From NCBI GenBank assembly GCA_002730855.1, contig PCBA01000006.1, positions 1-8,034 on the forward strand: a DNA stretch of 8,034 nt, read 5' to 3'. The position numbers were made by a program, and so were the translations under genes. Under the pieces are notes generated by a model. The model worked only from the letters and a program-made list of their open reading frames with translations. It had not been told where the DNA came from and searched no databases. The stretch is from Gammaproteobacteria bacterium. GTDB taxonomy: Bacteria; Pseudomonadota; Gammaproteobacteria; Magnimaribacterales; Magnimaribacteraceae. Below are positions 1 through 6,921 of the stretch, piece after piece. Each line of letters opens with the position of its first letter. The stretch's first letter is position 1.

Positions 1-642
1 ATGAAAGAACCTAAGCTGGTAACTAAATGTGTTGCTCAGATTAATAAGATTATCACTATACCCGTTACCATCAAGTGCAGAATTGGTGTAGACGAGATGG
101 ATGAAAATAAAGGATTATATGATTTTGTAAATCAAGTAAAAGATGGTGGCTGCAATACTTTCATTATTCATGCCAGAAAAGCTTGGTTGAAAGGCCTTAG
201 CCCAAAAGACAACAGATCTATCCCCCCTTTAAATTATTCAAGAGTCTACAAACTAAAGGAGCAATTTCCTGATCTTCGTATAGTTATTAATGGTGGCCTA
301 AACTCCATACAAGAATGCTTAGTGCATCTTTCTTATGTGGATGGGGTCATGATGGGAAGAGAAGCTTATCAAAATCCTTACGTTTTAAAGGAAGTAGATA
401 GATTGATATTTAAGAAAAATAAAGACGCTAAAACAAGAAAACAATTATTAATAGACTACCTCCCCTATCTAGAAGATCAACAAAAAGAAGGAGTTAGATT
501 AAATCTTGTAACTCGACATTTAATGGGTCTTTTTAAAGGATTGAAAGGAGCTGGAGAAATTAGAAGGGTTTTGAGTAAAATAGATAAATATGAAGACCCA
601 GTTCAAGAATACAAGAAAATTATTAGAGGACTTATAGAATGA
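1..642 (+). CDS. dusA: tRNA-dihydrouridine(20/20a) synthase DusA, 5'-truncated by the window edge
   Basis: This FMN enzyme reduces uridine to dihydrouridine in the tRNA D-loop using NADPH. The visible 213 residues are the C-terminal two thirds of a protein usually about 320-340 residues long. The ATG at base 1 aligns with an internal Met of DusA ('..MxEPxLV..'), so the true start and the catalytic-cysteine segment lie off the left edge. Visible motifs are HARKAWLKGLSPKDNR (57-72), which is diagnostic of DusA over DusB/DusC; the phosphate-binding NGG (97-99); and GRE in GVMMGREAYQNPY (115-127). The helical tRNA-binding C-terminal domain follows, with TRHLMGLFKG. The last bases overlap the next gene by 4 (ATGA), suggesting translational coupling. 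The assignment is very secure; only completeness is in doubt. Confidence 0.95.
   Translation: MKEPKLVTKCVAQINKIITIPVTIKCRIGVDEMDENKGLYDFVNQVKDGGCNTFIIHARKAWLKGLSPKDNRSIPPLNYSRVYKLKEQFPDLRIVINGGLNSIQECLVHLSYVDGVMMGREAYQNPYVLKEVDRLIFKKNKDAKTRKQLLIDYLPYLEDQQKEGVRLNLVTRHLMGLFKGLKGAGEIRRVLSKIDKYEDPVQEYKKIIRGLIE
625..630 (+). promoter_or_regulatory. Shine-Dalgarno site (AGAGGA) for the terB-like gene
   Basis: AGAGGA lies inside the end of dusA, 8 bases before the ATG at 639. It supports that start and is the clearest ribosome binding site in the window. Most other genes here have none recognisable. Confidence 0.55.
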
Positions 643-1100
643 TAAAAAAACTTAAAGATTTGCTTATTAACTATTCAAATAATGAAGAAGAAACACCCCT
701 AGAAAGCATTTCCATACTAAACAAAGCTTGCGCTGCATTATTAATTGAAGTGGCTTTTGCAGATAAAATTTTTAATGAATCTGAGGTTTCTTCACTAATG
801 AAGATACTTAAAGAGACCTACTCTTTAGAAGAAGAAATGATTCAAGATCTAATTGATGATGCTAAAAGCATAGTAGACCATTCTACCTCGTTATATGATT
901 ATACTAGAGTAGTTAATGATGAATTCTCCTACGCAGATAAACTAAAGCTTATAGAAAGTATTTGGAAGATAGCTTTTTCTGATGGAAATTTAGATAAGTA
1001 TGAAGATTACTTAATTAGAAAGATTTCTAACCTGCTTCATGTTAGCCATTCAGATTTTATTAAAATAAAATTAGAATCTAGAAGAAATCAATCATCGTAA
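639..1100 (+). CDS. TerB-like (tellurite-resistance TerB family) small helical protein
   Basis: The product is 153 residues, all-helical and acidic, with no signal peptide or membrane segment, so it is probably cytoplasmic. It resembles the TerB-like family (COG4103 type) common in proteobacteria, whose cellular role is unknown despite the tellurite name. Two acidic repeat signatures are visible: AFADKIFNESE (39-49) and AFSDGNLDKYED (112-123). These correspond to the paired metal-binding-like loops of the TerB fold. The family-typical core CAALLIEVAFAD (31-42) and the tail YLIRKISNLLHVSHSDFI (124-141) are also present. The start ATG overlaps the dusA stop by 4 bases and has an AGAGGA site. 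The 3' end overlaps the convergent mlaA gene by 13 bases. Family membership is quite sure; function is not. The link to dusA may be mere co-transcription. Confidence 0.85.
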   Translation: MIKKLKDLLINYSNNEEETPLESISILNKACAALLIEVAFADKIFNESEVSSLMKILKETYSLEEEMIQDLIDDAKSIVDHSTSLYDYTRVVNDEFSYADKLKLIESIWKIAFSDGNLDKYEDYLIRKISNLLHVSHSDFIKIKLESRRNQSS

Positions 1101-1777
1101 TTAAAATCATCAAAATCATCTTCTACTAGGCCATCATTTATCTCGAATTCTCTGCTTTGAAAATAAGCATCTCTATAAAATAAATATTCGTCTCCTATAA
1201 CTATTGATTCAAGGCCGAGGTATCTTGCCCTTTTTTCTAATAAATCAATAGCGGTTAATTCGTATCCTGTTCTGTCGTGATCTATGAGGATTAAAGGTGT
1301 CATAAAGGCTTCAGGAATACGAGCTACAGTATCTCTTAAAGAACTCGGACCTAACAACGGAAGCACAATATAAGGACCTTCATCAATGCCCCAAACAGCT
1401 AAGGTCTGACCAAAGTCTTCTGAATGCTTTTCAAGGCCAATTTTAGATGCTACATCAAAGAATCCTAATAACCCTATAGAAGAATTAAGAGTAAATCTAA
1501 AGATATCAGAAATTCCACTCTTTATTTTTCCTTGAAGAATATTATTAGCTGCAATATTAATATCTTCAATATTGTCAGTAAAATTTGTAATTCCTGTTTC
1601 TAAAATATCTGGTGTTACTTTCTTATAAAATCTAGCAACTGGTGTAGCTATAGATTCGTCTAGTCTCTGATTTAATTGATGGGTCTTTTCATTTATATCT
1701 TTAAAAGGATCTATTTCTGCTTCTAAAATAGATAAGAAATTAGCGCAAATAATAACTATCAAAAACTTTATATTCAT
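1088..1777 (-). CDS. mlaA: MlaA/VacJ-type outer-membrane lipid asymmetry protein
   Basis: MlaA sits in the outer membrane and removes mislocalised phospholipids from its outer leaflet, passing them to periplasmic MlaC and the MlaFEDB importer. The 229-residue product matches E. coli MlaA along its length. Matching segments are DPFKDINEKTHQLN (23-36), GITNFTDNIEDI, FRFTLNSSIGLLGFFDVA, HSEDFGQTLAVWGIDEGPY, LPLLGPSSLRD and the C-terminal YRDAYFQSREF. An N-terminal hydrophobic segment (about 3-18) is followed by LEA at 18-20, a plausible signal peptidase I site. Unlike E. coli MlaA there is no lipobox: Cys11 is preceded by V-I-I. The last 11 residues (219-229) contain seven Asp/Glu. The start overlaps the mrp stop by 4 bases (ATGA) and has no Shine-Dalgarno, so it is probably translated by coupling to mrp. 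No other mla genes are in the window. Confidence 0.93.
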   Translation of the reverse strand: MNIKFLIVIICANFLSILEAEIDPFKDINEKTHQLNQRLDESIATPVARFYKKVTPDILETGITNFTDNIEDINIAANNILQGKIKSGISDIFRFTLNSSIGLLGFFDVASKIGLEKHSEDFGQTLAVWGIDEGPYIVLPLLGPSSLRDTVARIPEAFMTPLILIDHDRTGYELTAIDLLEKRARYLGLESIVIGDEYLFYRDAYFQSREFEINDGLVEDDFDDFNYDD

Positions 1778-2598
1778 TTTGTAATATTTGTTTGTGGGAT
1801 CGAGTTGCCTTTTTTCGATTTTTCTTTTTCTACAAACTTAATCAAATCAATAGTTAACTTTTTAAATATATTTTTCATAGTATCTGATTCTAATAAACCT
1901 TTTTTATTATGAGTCTCTATTAGAGGCAGTTGTGCTAATAATTTTATATTATATTCAGAAGCAAGTTTTTTTCCGCCATCTTTACCAAAAAGAAAATATT
2001 TATTATTGCTATCACTGGGTTGAAACCAGCTCATATTTTCTATTAAACCCAAAACAGGGATAGAAAGCTTAAGAATCATTTCTATGCCTTTCCTGCAGTC
2101 TGAAATAGAGACTTCCTGAGGGGTTGTGACAATTACAGTTCCTGTTAATGGAATTTGCTGAAGTAAAGTCAATTGCACATCTCCAGTCCCTGGAGGTGTA
2201 TCTATAATCAAATAATCTAATTTCCCCCAATTAGTTTGAGCTAATAACTGCATCACAGCACCACTTACCATTGGGCCCCTCCATATAACAGGCATCTTTC
2301 TTTCCGATATTAGACCCATGGAGATAAATGATATTCCTTTCTTCATCAAGGGTTGAATTACACTGTCATTTGTAACTTCTAATTCACCAGGACCTGAATT
2401 CAACATTGTAGCTTGACTGGGTCCATAAATATCAGCATCGACTAAACCTACCCTATACCCCTGTTCTTTAAGAGATAGGGCCAATTGTAAAGAAACAGCA
2501 GATTTTCCTACACCTCCTTTTGCAGAAAATACTCCAACCAAATTTTTAACATTTCTTAATGTCTCAGGAATTCTTAATTTGTTGTTTGGGGTTGCCAT
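1774..2598 (-). CDS. mrp: Mrp/ApbC/NBP35-family P-loop ATPase lacking the cluster-binding CxxC
   Basis: Mrp/ApbC proteins are cytoplasmic homodimeric ATPases that carry [4Fe-4S] clusters to target enzymes. The 274-residue product shows the deviant Walker A KGGVGKS (27-33), the switch segment DADIYGPSQ (54-62), VIWRGPMVSGA (104-114), the Walker B/switch II region IIDTPPGTGD (131-140) and IENMSWF (186-192). E. coli Mrp is about 370 residues; the N-terminal MIP18/DUF59 domain is absent here and the protein begins close to the P-loop. The CxxC that normally follows ENM is replaced by QPSDSNN (193-198 region), and Cys168 is the only cysteine. ATPase family membership is certain. A classical cluster-carrier role is doubtful. 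The gene is divergent from metG, as in E. coli, and overlaps mlaA by 4 bases. No Shine-Dalgarno precedes the ATG. Confidence 0.93.
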   Translation of the reverse strand: MATPNNKLRIPETLRNVKNLVGVFSAKGGVGKSAVSLQLALSLKEQGYRVGLVDADIYGPSQATMLNSGPGELEVTNDSVIQPLMKKGISFISMGLISERKMPVIWRGPMVSGAVMQLLAQTNWGKLDYLIIDTPPGTGDVQLTLLQQIPLTGTVIVTTPQEVSISDCRKGIEMILKLSIPVLGLIENMSWFQPSDSNNKYFLFGKDGGKKLASEYNIKLLAQLPLIETHNKKGLLESDTMKNIFKKLTIDLIKFVEKEKSKKGNSIPQTNITK

Positions 2599-2631
2599 AT
2601 TTTAGAAAAAGAGAATCTTAATTAACTGCGC

Positions 2632-2637
2632 TATAAT
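2632..2637 (+). promoter_or_regulatory. Candidate -10 element of the metG operon promoter
   Basis: A perfect TATAAT lies in the 78-base mrp/metG divergent spacer, 39 bases before the metG ATG, predicting a leader of about 30 bases. No convincing -35 hexamer sits 16-18 bases upstream. A TG is present three bases too far for a textbook extended -10. The region is AT-rich, so a chance match is possible. Confidence 0.4.
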
Positions 2638-2638
2638 T

Positions 2639-2644
2639 ACTATA
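2639..2644 (-). promoter_or_regulatory. Candidate -10 element for the mrp-mlaA transcript
   Basis: On the minus strand this reads TATAGT, five of six matches to the sigma-70 -10 box, about 40 bases before the mrp ATG. A weak -35 candidate (TTAAAA, + coordinates 2664-2669) stands 19 bases upstream. It would lie back to back with the metG -10, so the two polymerases would compete. This is a weak call in AT-rich DNA. Confidence 0.25.
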
Positions 2645-2676
2645 TATATTTAATTTTCTAATATTTTAACTCCTAC

Positions 2677-4329
2677 ATGGCTAAAAAAACTGAAAAAAGA
2701 ACAATTTTAGTAACAAGTGCACTGCCTTATGCCAATGCACCGCTTCACTTGGGGCATATCTTAGAACATACTCAAACTGATATCTGGGTTAGATTTCAAC
2801 GACTAACTGGCAATGAATGTACTTACGTCTGTGCTGATGATGCTCATGGAACACCTATAATGCTAAAAGCAGATGAACTTGGAATTGATCCAGAAAAGTT
2901 AATCAATCAAATATATGAAAACCATATTAATACCTTTAGTGCGTATAACATCGCCCACGATAATTACCACACAACTCATAGTGAAGAAAATAGAATGCTA
3001 TCAGAAAGGGTCTTTGAAGCCTTAAATAAGAAAGGCTTAATAGAAGTTAAAGTTATCGAGCAGCTCTTTGACACTTCGAAAGGAATGTTTCTTTCAGATC
3101 GTTATGTTAAAGGTAGATGTCCAAAATGTTCAGCTGAAGATCAATATGGCGATAATTGTGAGATCTGTAGTTCTACCTATGAAGCAACTGATCTTATTGA
3201 CCCGATATCTGTTATAAGTGAAACCCCACCTGTCGTAAAAGAATCAGAGCATTTATTTTTTAAACTCAGCTCTTTAAAGAAAGATATAGATAGTTGGCTA
3301 AAAGAGTCTAAGGTACAACAACCTGTCCAAAATAAACTTTCTGAATGGTTAAAGGATGGTTTAAAAGACTGGGATATCAGTAGAGATTCTCCTTATTTCG
3401 GTTTTAATATTCCGGGATACAAAGATAAGTATTTTTACGTTTGGCTAGATGCTCCTATAGGCTACTTAGCAAGTCATCTTAACTATCTATCAAAACAAGA
3501 TTCTAAAAAATTTGAAGAACTTTGGTCTCCTGATTCTAAACAAGAAATCTATCACTTTATAGGCAAAGACATCATGTACTTTCATGCACTATTCTTTCCA
3601 GCCATGCTTTCTTCTGCTGACTTAAAAACTCCTTCAGGTATTTTTACTCATGGTTTTTTAACGTTAGATGGAGAAAAGATGTCTAAATCTAGAGGAAACT
3701 TTATTTCAGCTGATGATTTTGTCAGTGTCTTAGATCCAGAATATTTAAGGTATTACCTTGCATCTAAGTTAGGTACAGGTGTAGATGATATAGACTTAAA
3801 CTTAGAAGACTTGAGACAAAAAGTAAATTCTGACCTTGTTAATAAATTCGTTAATATAGCCAGTAGATCTGCGAAGTTTATTACTAAAGACTTTAATAAT
3901 AAGTTATCAGCTAAAATTGATAACATTGAATTATTAAATGAATTTATTGAAACCTCAGAAATGATAGCTATGTGTTATGAAAACTTAGAATTAAACAAGG
4001 CTATGAAAGAAATAATGGCACTTGCTGATAAAGCTAACCGATACATAGACAGGATGGAACCATGGACATTAATTAAAGATGATAAAAACAAAGATTTAGT
4101 ACATCAAATTTGCAGTACATCGATTAATTTATTTAGAATCTTAACTATAATGTTACAACCCGTTACTCCTAATTTAGCTGAAAAAAGCTTCGATTATCTA
4201 AATGATAGGCCAACTTGGAAAGATATACATAAACCACTATTGAATCATAATGTATATAATTTTGACCCATTGCTAACAAGAGTTGAAGATAGCCATATAA
4301 CCCAATTATTGGAACTAAAGAATGTCTGA
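2677..4329 (+). CDS. metG: Methionyl-tRNA synthetase, catalytic and anticodon-binding part (split form)
   Basis: This enzyme charges tRNA-Met and initiator tRNA with methionine in the cytoplasm. The class I signatures are HLGH (24-27, the HIGH motif) and KMSKS (334-338). The connective-peptide zinc knuckle has CPKC (148-151) and CEIC (161-164). VWLDAPIGY (255-263) and FIGKDIMYFH (294-303) flank the methionine pocket. The helical anticodon-binding domain follows, including EPWTLIK. E. coli MetG is 677 residues; this product ends at 550, right after the anticodon domain and before the C-terminal tRNA-binding/dimerisation domain. That domain is encoded by the next gene, in another frame, overlapping by 8 bases. 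The start has no clear Shine-Dalgarno. The catalytic identity is certain. Whether the split is natural or a single-base sequence error is the open question. Confidence 0.96.
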   Translation: MAKKTEKRTILVTSALPYANAPLHLGHILEHTQTDIWVRFQRLTGNECTYVCADDAHGTPIMLKADELGIDPEKLINQIYENHINTFSAYNIAHDNYHTTHSEENRMLSERVFEALNKKGLIEVKVIEQLFDTSKGMFLSDRYVKGRCPKCSAEDQYGDNCEICSSTYEATDLIDPISVISETPPVVKESEHLFFKLSSLKKDIDSWLKESKVQQPVQNKLSEWLKDGLKDWDISRDSPYFGFNIPGYKDKYFYVWLDAPIGYLASHLNYLSKQDSKKFEELWSPDSKQEIYHFIGKDIMYFHALFFPAMLSSADLKTPSGIFTHGFLTLDGEKMSKSRGNFISADDFVSVLDPEYLRYYLASKLGTGVDDIDLNLEDLRQKVNSDLVNKFVNIASRSAKFITKDFNNKLSAKIDNIELLNEFIETSEMIAMCYENLELNKAMKEIMALADKANRYIDRMEPWTLIKDDKNKDLVHQICSTSINLFRILTIMLQPVTPNLAEKSFDYLNDRPTWKDIHKPLLNHNVYNFDPLLTRVEDSHITQLLELKNV

Positions 4330-4654
4330 AATAAGTATAGAAGATTTTATGAAATTAGACTTGCGTGTTGCAAGAATAGATAAGGCTGAATCTGTAGAAG
4401 AGGCTGATAAGTTAATTAGATTAGAACTAGATCTTGGAAAACTTGGAGCTAAAACCGTCTTTGCTGGCATGAAACGCGAATATGATCCGAAAGATCTTAT
4501 TAATAAGCTTGTGGTATGTGTAAATAACTTAAAGCACAGAAAAATGAGATTTGGAACTTCTGAAGGCATGATACTTGCGGCTGGAGATGATGACATTGGG
4601 GTCTTTATATTATCTCCCGACCATGGAGCTGAGCCTGGTATGCAAGTAAGATAA
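4322..4654 (+). CDS. Separate MetRS C-terminal tRNA-binding (OB-fold, Trbp111-like) domain protein
   Basis: This 110-residue protein has the EMAP-II/Trbp111 OB fold that binds tRNA without sequence specificity and dimerises. It aligns with the C-terminal domain of E. coli MetG: ISIEDFMKLDLRVARI (4-19), ADKLIRLELDLG, LKHRKMRFGTSEGMILAA (69-86) and a final LSPDHGAEPGMQV. The close match to the MetG domain suggests it works in trans as a MetRS beta subunit, as in bacteria and archaea with alpha/beta MetRS. The start ATG lies inside the end of the catalytic gene, in the +1 frame. The frame upstream is closed by TAA at 4316-4318, so the ORF cannot extend far. A GGA at 4311-4313 lies 8 bases before the ATG. 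One base separates its stop from the next ATG. It could instead be the tail of a full-length MetG broken by a sequence error or joined by frameshifting. Confidence 0.9.
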   Translation: MSEISIEDFMKLDLRVARIDKAESVEEADKLIRLELDLGKLGAKTVFAGMKREYDPKDLINKLVVCVNNLKHRKMRFGTSEGMILAAGDDDIGVFILSPDHGAEPGMQVR

Positions 4655-4655
4655 T

Positions 4656-5696
4656 ATGGACACAAAAACAGACATTATAATAGTCGGAGCTGGACCCGTT
4701 GGACTGTTTACTGTTTTTGAAGCGGGTTTGCTTGGCCTTGAATGCGTATTAATTGATAATTTAGATAAAGTTGGAGGTCAGTGCTCCGAACTTTATCCAG
4801 GAAAACCAATTTATGATATTCCGGGTGTTCCGTTTCAAACAGCCCAAGAACATGTTGATGCTCTCTTAGAACAGATCAAGCCCTTTAATTATCAGACATA
4901 CTTAAATGAAAGGGTCGATTCACTTGAAGAAATTAATGATGATGAGGTATCTTCTTGGAAAGTCACTACATCTGAAGGAAAAGTCTTTGTGGCAAAAAGT
5001 CTATTCATTGCTGCAGGCGCGGGCTCTTTCGAACCTAGAAGGCCTCCAAATATAGAAGATCCCGATAAATTCTTGGATAAGGGAATTGAATATGCAGTCA
5101 AAGATAAAGATAAATATAAAAACAAAAATGTAATAATCTTTGGTGGCGGTGATAGTGCATTAGATTGGACAGTAGAACTCGCAGATATCACTAAATCACT
5201 CAAATTAATTCACAGAAGAGATGCTTTTAGAGGGGTTCCAAATACTGAAGCTCAAATGAGAGAATTAGTAGAAACTGGAAAAGTTGATCTTAAGACTCCT
5301 TTCGTTATAGAAAAACTAATTTTTGATAAGCAAATAACCGGAGTCACCATTAAGAACTTTGAAACAAAAAACTTAGAGAGCTTAAAATGTGATGAAATTT
5401 TGTTCTTATTTGGTTTGAATAAAAAACTAGGCCCAATAGTTGATTGGAATTTAGATCTTGCCAATAAAAAAATCTCTGTAGATGCAGAAAAGTTTCAAAC
5501 TAGCAGAAAAGGAATTTTTGCAGTAGGCGATATAAGTGACTATCCAGGGAAATTAGATTTAATACTTTGTGGCTTTCATGAAACTACTCTAGCTGTTCAA
5601 GAAGCATATAGGAGAAGTAATCCAGGAAAGAAAGTGCCTTTTGCATACACAACTTCTAACACTAAGTTGCAAAGAAAATTAAAGATTTCTGAATAA
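4656..5696 (+). CDS. Ferredoxin/flavodoxin-NADP+ reductase, thioredoxin-reductase-like (YumC type)
   Basis: This FAD enzyme moves electrons between NADPH and ferredoxin or flavodoxin (EC 1.18.1.2). The 346-residue length is normal for the family. The N-terminal FAD site is GAGPVG (11-16), followed by the family-typical GGQCSELYPGKPIYDIPG (40-57). The NADPH domain has GGGDSALDW (163-171) and HRRDAFR (186-192). The second FAD contact is GIFAVGDISDYPGKLDLI (286-303). The redox CxxC of true thioredoxin reductases is missing from the NADPH domain, and the C-terminal tail (about 310-346) is typical of this reductase class. The start ATG follows the preceding stop by one base, with no strong Shine-Dalgarno, implying coupled translation in the metG operon. 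The stop lies 2 bases from the convergent argG stop. Its redox partner is not encoded nearby. Confidence 0.93.
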   Translation: MDTKTDIIIVGAGPVGLFTVFEAGLLGLECVLIDNLDKVGGQCSELYPGKPIYDIPGVPFQTAQEHVDALLEQIKPFNYQTYLNERVDSLEEINDDEVSSWKVTTSEGKVFVAKSLFIAAGAGSFEPRRPPNIEDPDKFLDKGIEYAVKDKDKYKNKNVIIFGGGDSALDWTVELADITKSLKLIHRRDAFRGVPNTEAQMRELVETGKVDLKTPFVIEKLIFDKQITGVTIKNFETKNLESLKCDEILFLFGLNKKLGPIVDWNLDLANKKISVDAEKFQTSRKGIFAVGDISDYPGKLDLILCGFHETTLAVQEAYRRSNPGKKVPFAYTTSNTKLQRKLKISE

Positions 5697-5698
5697 AG

Positions 5699-6910
5699 CT
5701 ATCTCTTTCTTTTAGCGTTTGCCTTTAATCTCAACGAGTTAATCTTTATAAATCCGGTAGCGTCCGCTTGGTTATATGTATTCTCATCATCTTCAAAAGT
5801 AACAATTTTTGTGTCATAAAGGCTATAAGGTGATGTTCTAGCTTTGATTATTATATTCCCTTTATATAAACCAATTTTCACTGAACCAGAAACATGCTCT
5901 TGCGATTTATCTATAAAAGCTTGTAAAGCTTCTCTTTCAGGACTCCACCAAAACCCTTCATAAATTAATTGCGCATATTTAGGCATTAATTCATCTTTTA
6001 AATGACCTGTTTGTGCATCCAATGATAAAGACTCCATGGCTCTGTGTGCTTTTAAAAGAATAGTTCCGCCTGGAGTTTCATAACAACCCCTCGATTTCAT
6101 ACCTGTAAACCTATTTTCTACAAGGTCTAGTCTTCCTATTCCGTTCTTTCCTGCAATATGATTCAATGTTTCTAGAATTTCAGAAGGATTTAATTTTTTA
6201 CCTTCTAAACCAACAGGATCACCGTTCTCAAAATCTATTGTAATTTCTTCTTCCTTATTAGGCGCATCCATTAATGAAGAAGTTCTCTGCCAAATTGATT
6301 CAGGCGCAGGAATTGATGGGTCTTCAAGAATTTCACCTTCATAAGAAGTGTGTAGAATATTCTCATCAGTTGAATACAAAGGTTCGTCAGGACTTGCATC
6401 AATTATAATTTGATTTTTATTACAGTAATTAACTAAATCAGCCCTAGAAATAAAGTTCCAAGTTCTCCACGGAGCTATTACTTCAATTGAAGGGTTTAAA
6501 GAATAAGCTCCAATTTCAAATCTGATTTGATCATTTCCCTTTCCAGTTGCTCCATGAGCTATTGCATCAGCACCCTCTTCTTGCGCTATTTCTATCATCC
6601 TCTTACTAATTAAGGGCCTGGCAATAGAGGTACCTAATAGATATTCACCTTCATATAACGCATTAGCTCTAAACATTGGAAAAACATAATGTTTAACAAA
6701 TTCTTCTTTCAAGTCTTCTATGATAACTTTACTTGCCCCAATAGCATTGGCCCTCTCCTTAACCAAATCAGGGTCATGGTCTTGCCCTATATCAGCAGTA
6801 AAAGTTATTACCTCAGCTCCATAGGTCTCTTTCAACCAATGAAGAATTACTGTGGTATCAAGGCCACCTGAATATGCCAGTACAATCTTGTTTATTTTCT
6901 TAGTATTCAT
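5699..6910 (-). CDS. argG: Argininosuccinate synthase
   Basis: The enzyme joins citrulline and aspartate with ATP to give argininosuccinate, the penultimate step of arginine synthesis (EC 6.3.4.5). The 403-residue length is standard. The N-type ATP pyrophosphatase loop is AYSGGLDTT (12-20); most relatives end this motif in Ser, a mild change here to Thr. Further signatures are TADIGQ, LGTSIARPLISK, AHGATGKGNDQIRFE, APWRTWNF, YSTDENILHTSYEGEILEDP, GRLDLVENRFTGMKSRGCYE and FWWSPEREALQAFID. The C-terminus is basic (KANAKRKR). The gene stands alone on its strand, convergent with the reductase gene and divergent from the BCCT transporter; argH is not in the window. No Shine-Dalgarno precedes the ATG. 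Confidence 0.97.
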   Translation of the reverse strand: MNTKKINKIVLAYSGGLDTTVILHWLKETYGAEVITFTADIGQDHDPDLVKERANAIGASKVIIEDLKEEFVKHYVFPMFRANALYEGEYLLGTSIARPLISKRMIEIAQEEGADAIAHGATGKGNDQIRFEIGAYSLNPSIEVIAPWRTWNFISRADLVNYCNKNQIIIDASPDEPLYSTDENILHTSYEGEILEDPSIPAPESIWQRTSSLMDAPNKEEEITIDFENGDPVGLEGKKLNPSEILETLNHIAGKNGIGRLDLVENRFTGMKSRGCYETPGGTILLKAHRAMESLSLDAQTGHLKDELMPKYAQLIYEGFWWSPEREALQAFIDKSQEHVSGSVKIGLYKGNIIIKARTSPYSLYDTKIVTFEDDENTYNQADATGFIKINSLRLKANAKRKR

Positions 6911-6921
6911 AAGAGGCGCGT

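Noticed and set aside
1..3. ATG at base 1 as the true start of dusA
   Set aside because: The protein would lack about 110 N-terminal residues with the catalytic cysteine, and this Met aligns with an internal DusA residue.
4315..4665. Minus-strand open frame of 116 codons opposite the tRNA-binding gene
   Set aside because: It is antisense to a clearly conserved protein, has low-complexity Ser/Pro-rich composition and matches no family.
4892..5464. Two minus-strand open frames (4892-5203 and 5252-5464) inside the reductase gene
   Set aside because: Both are shadows of a well-conserved FAD/NADPH enzyme, with no start signals or recognisable motifs.
6689..6871. Plus-strand 60-codon open frame inside argG
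   Set aside because: It is a shadow of the conserved argG N-terminus and encodes nothing recognisable.
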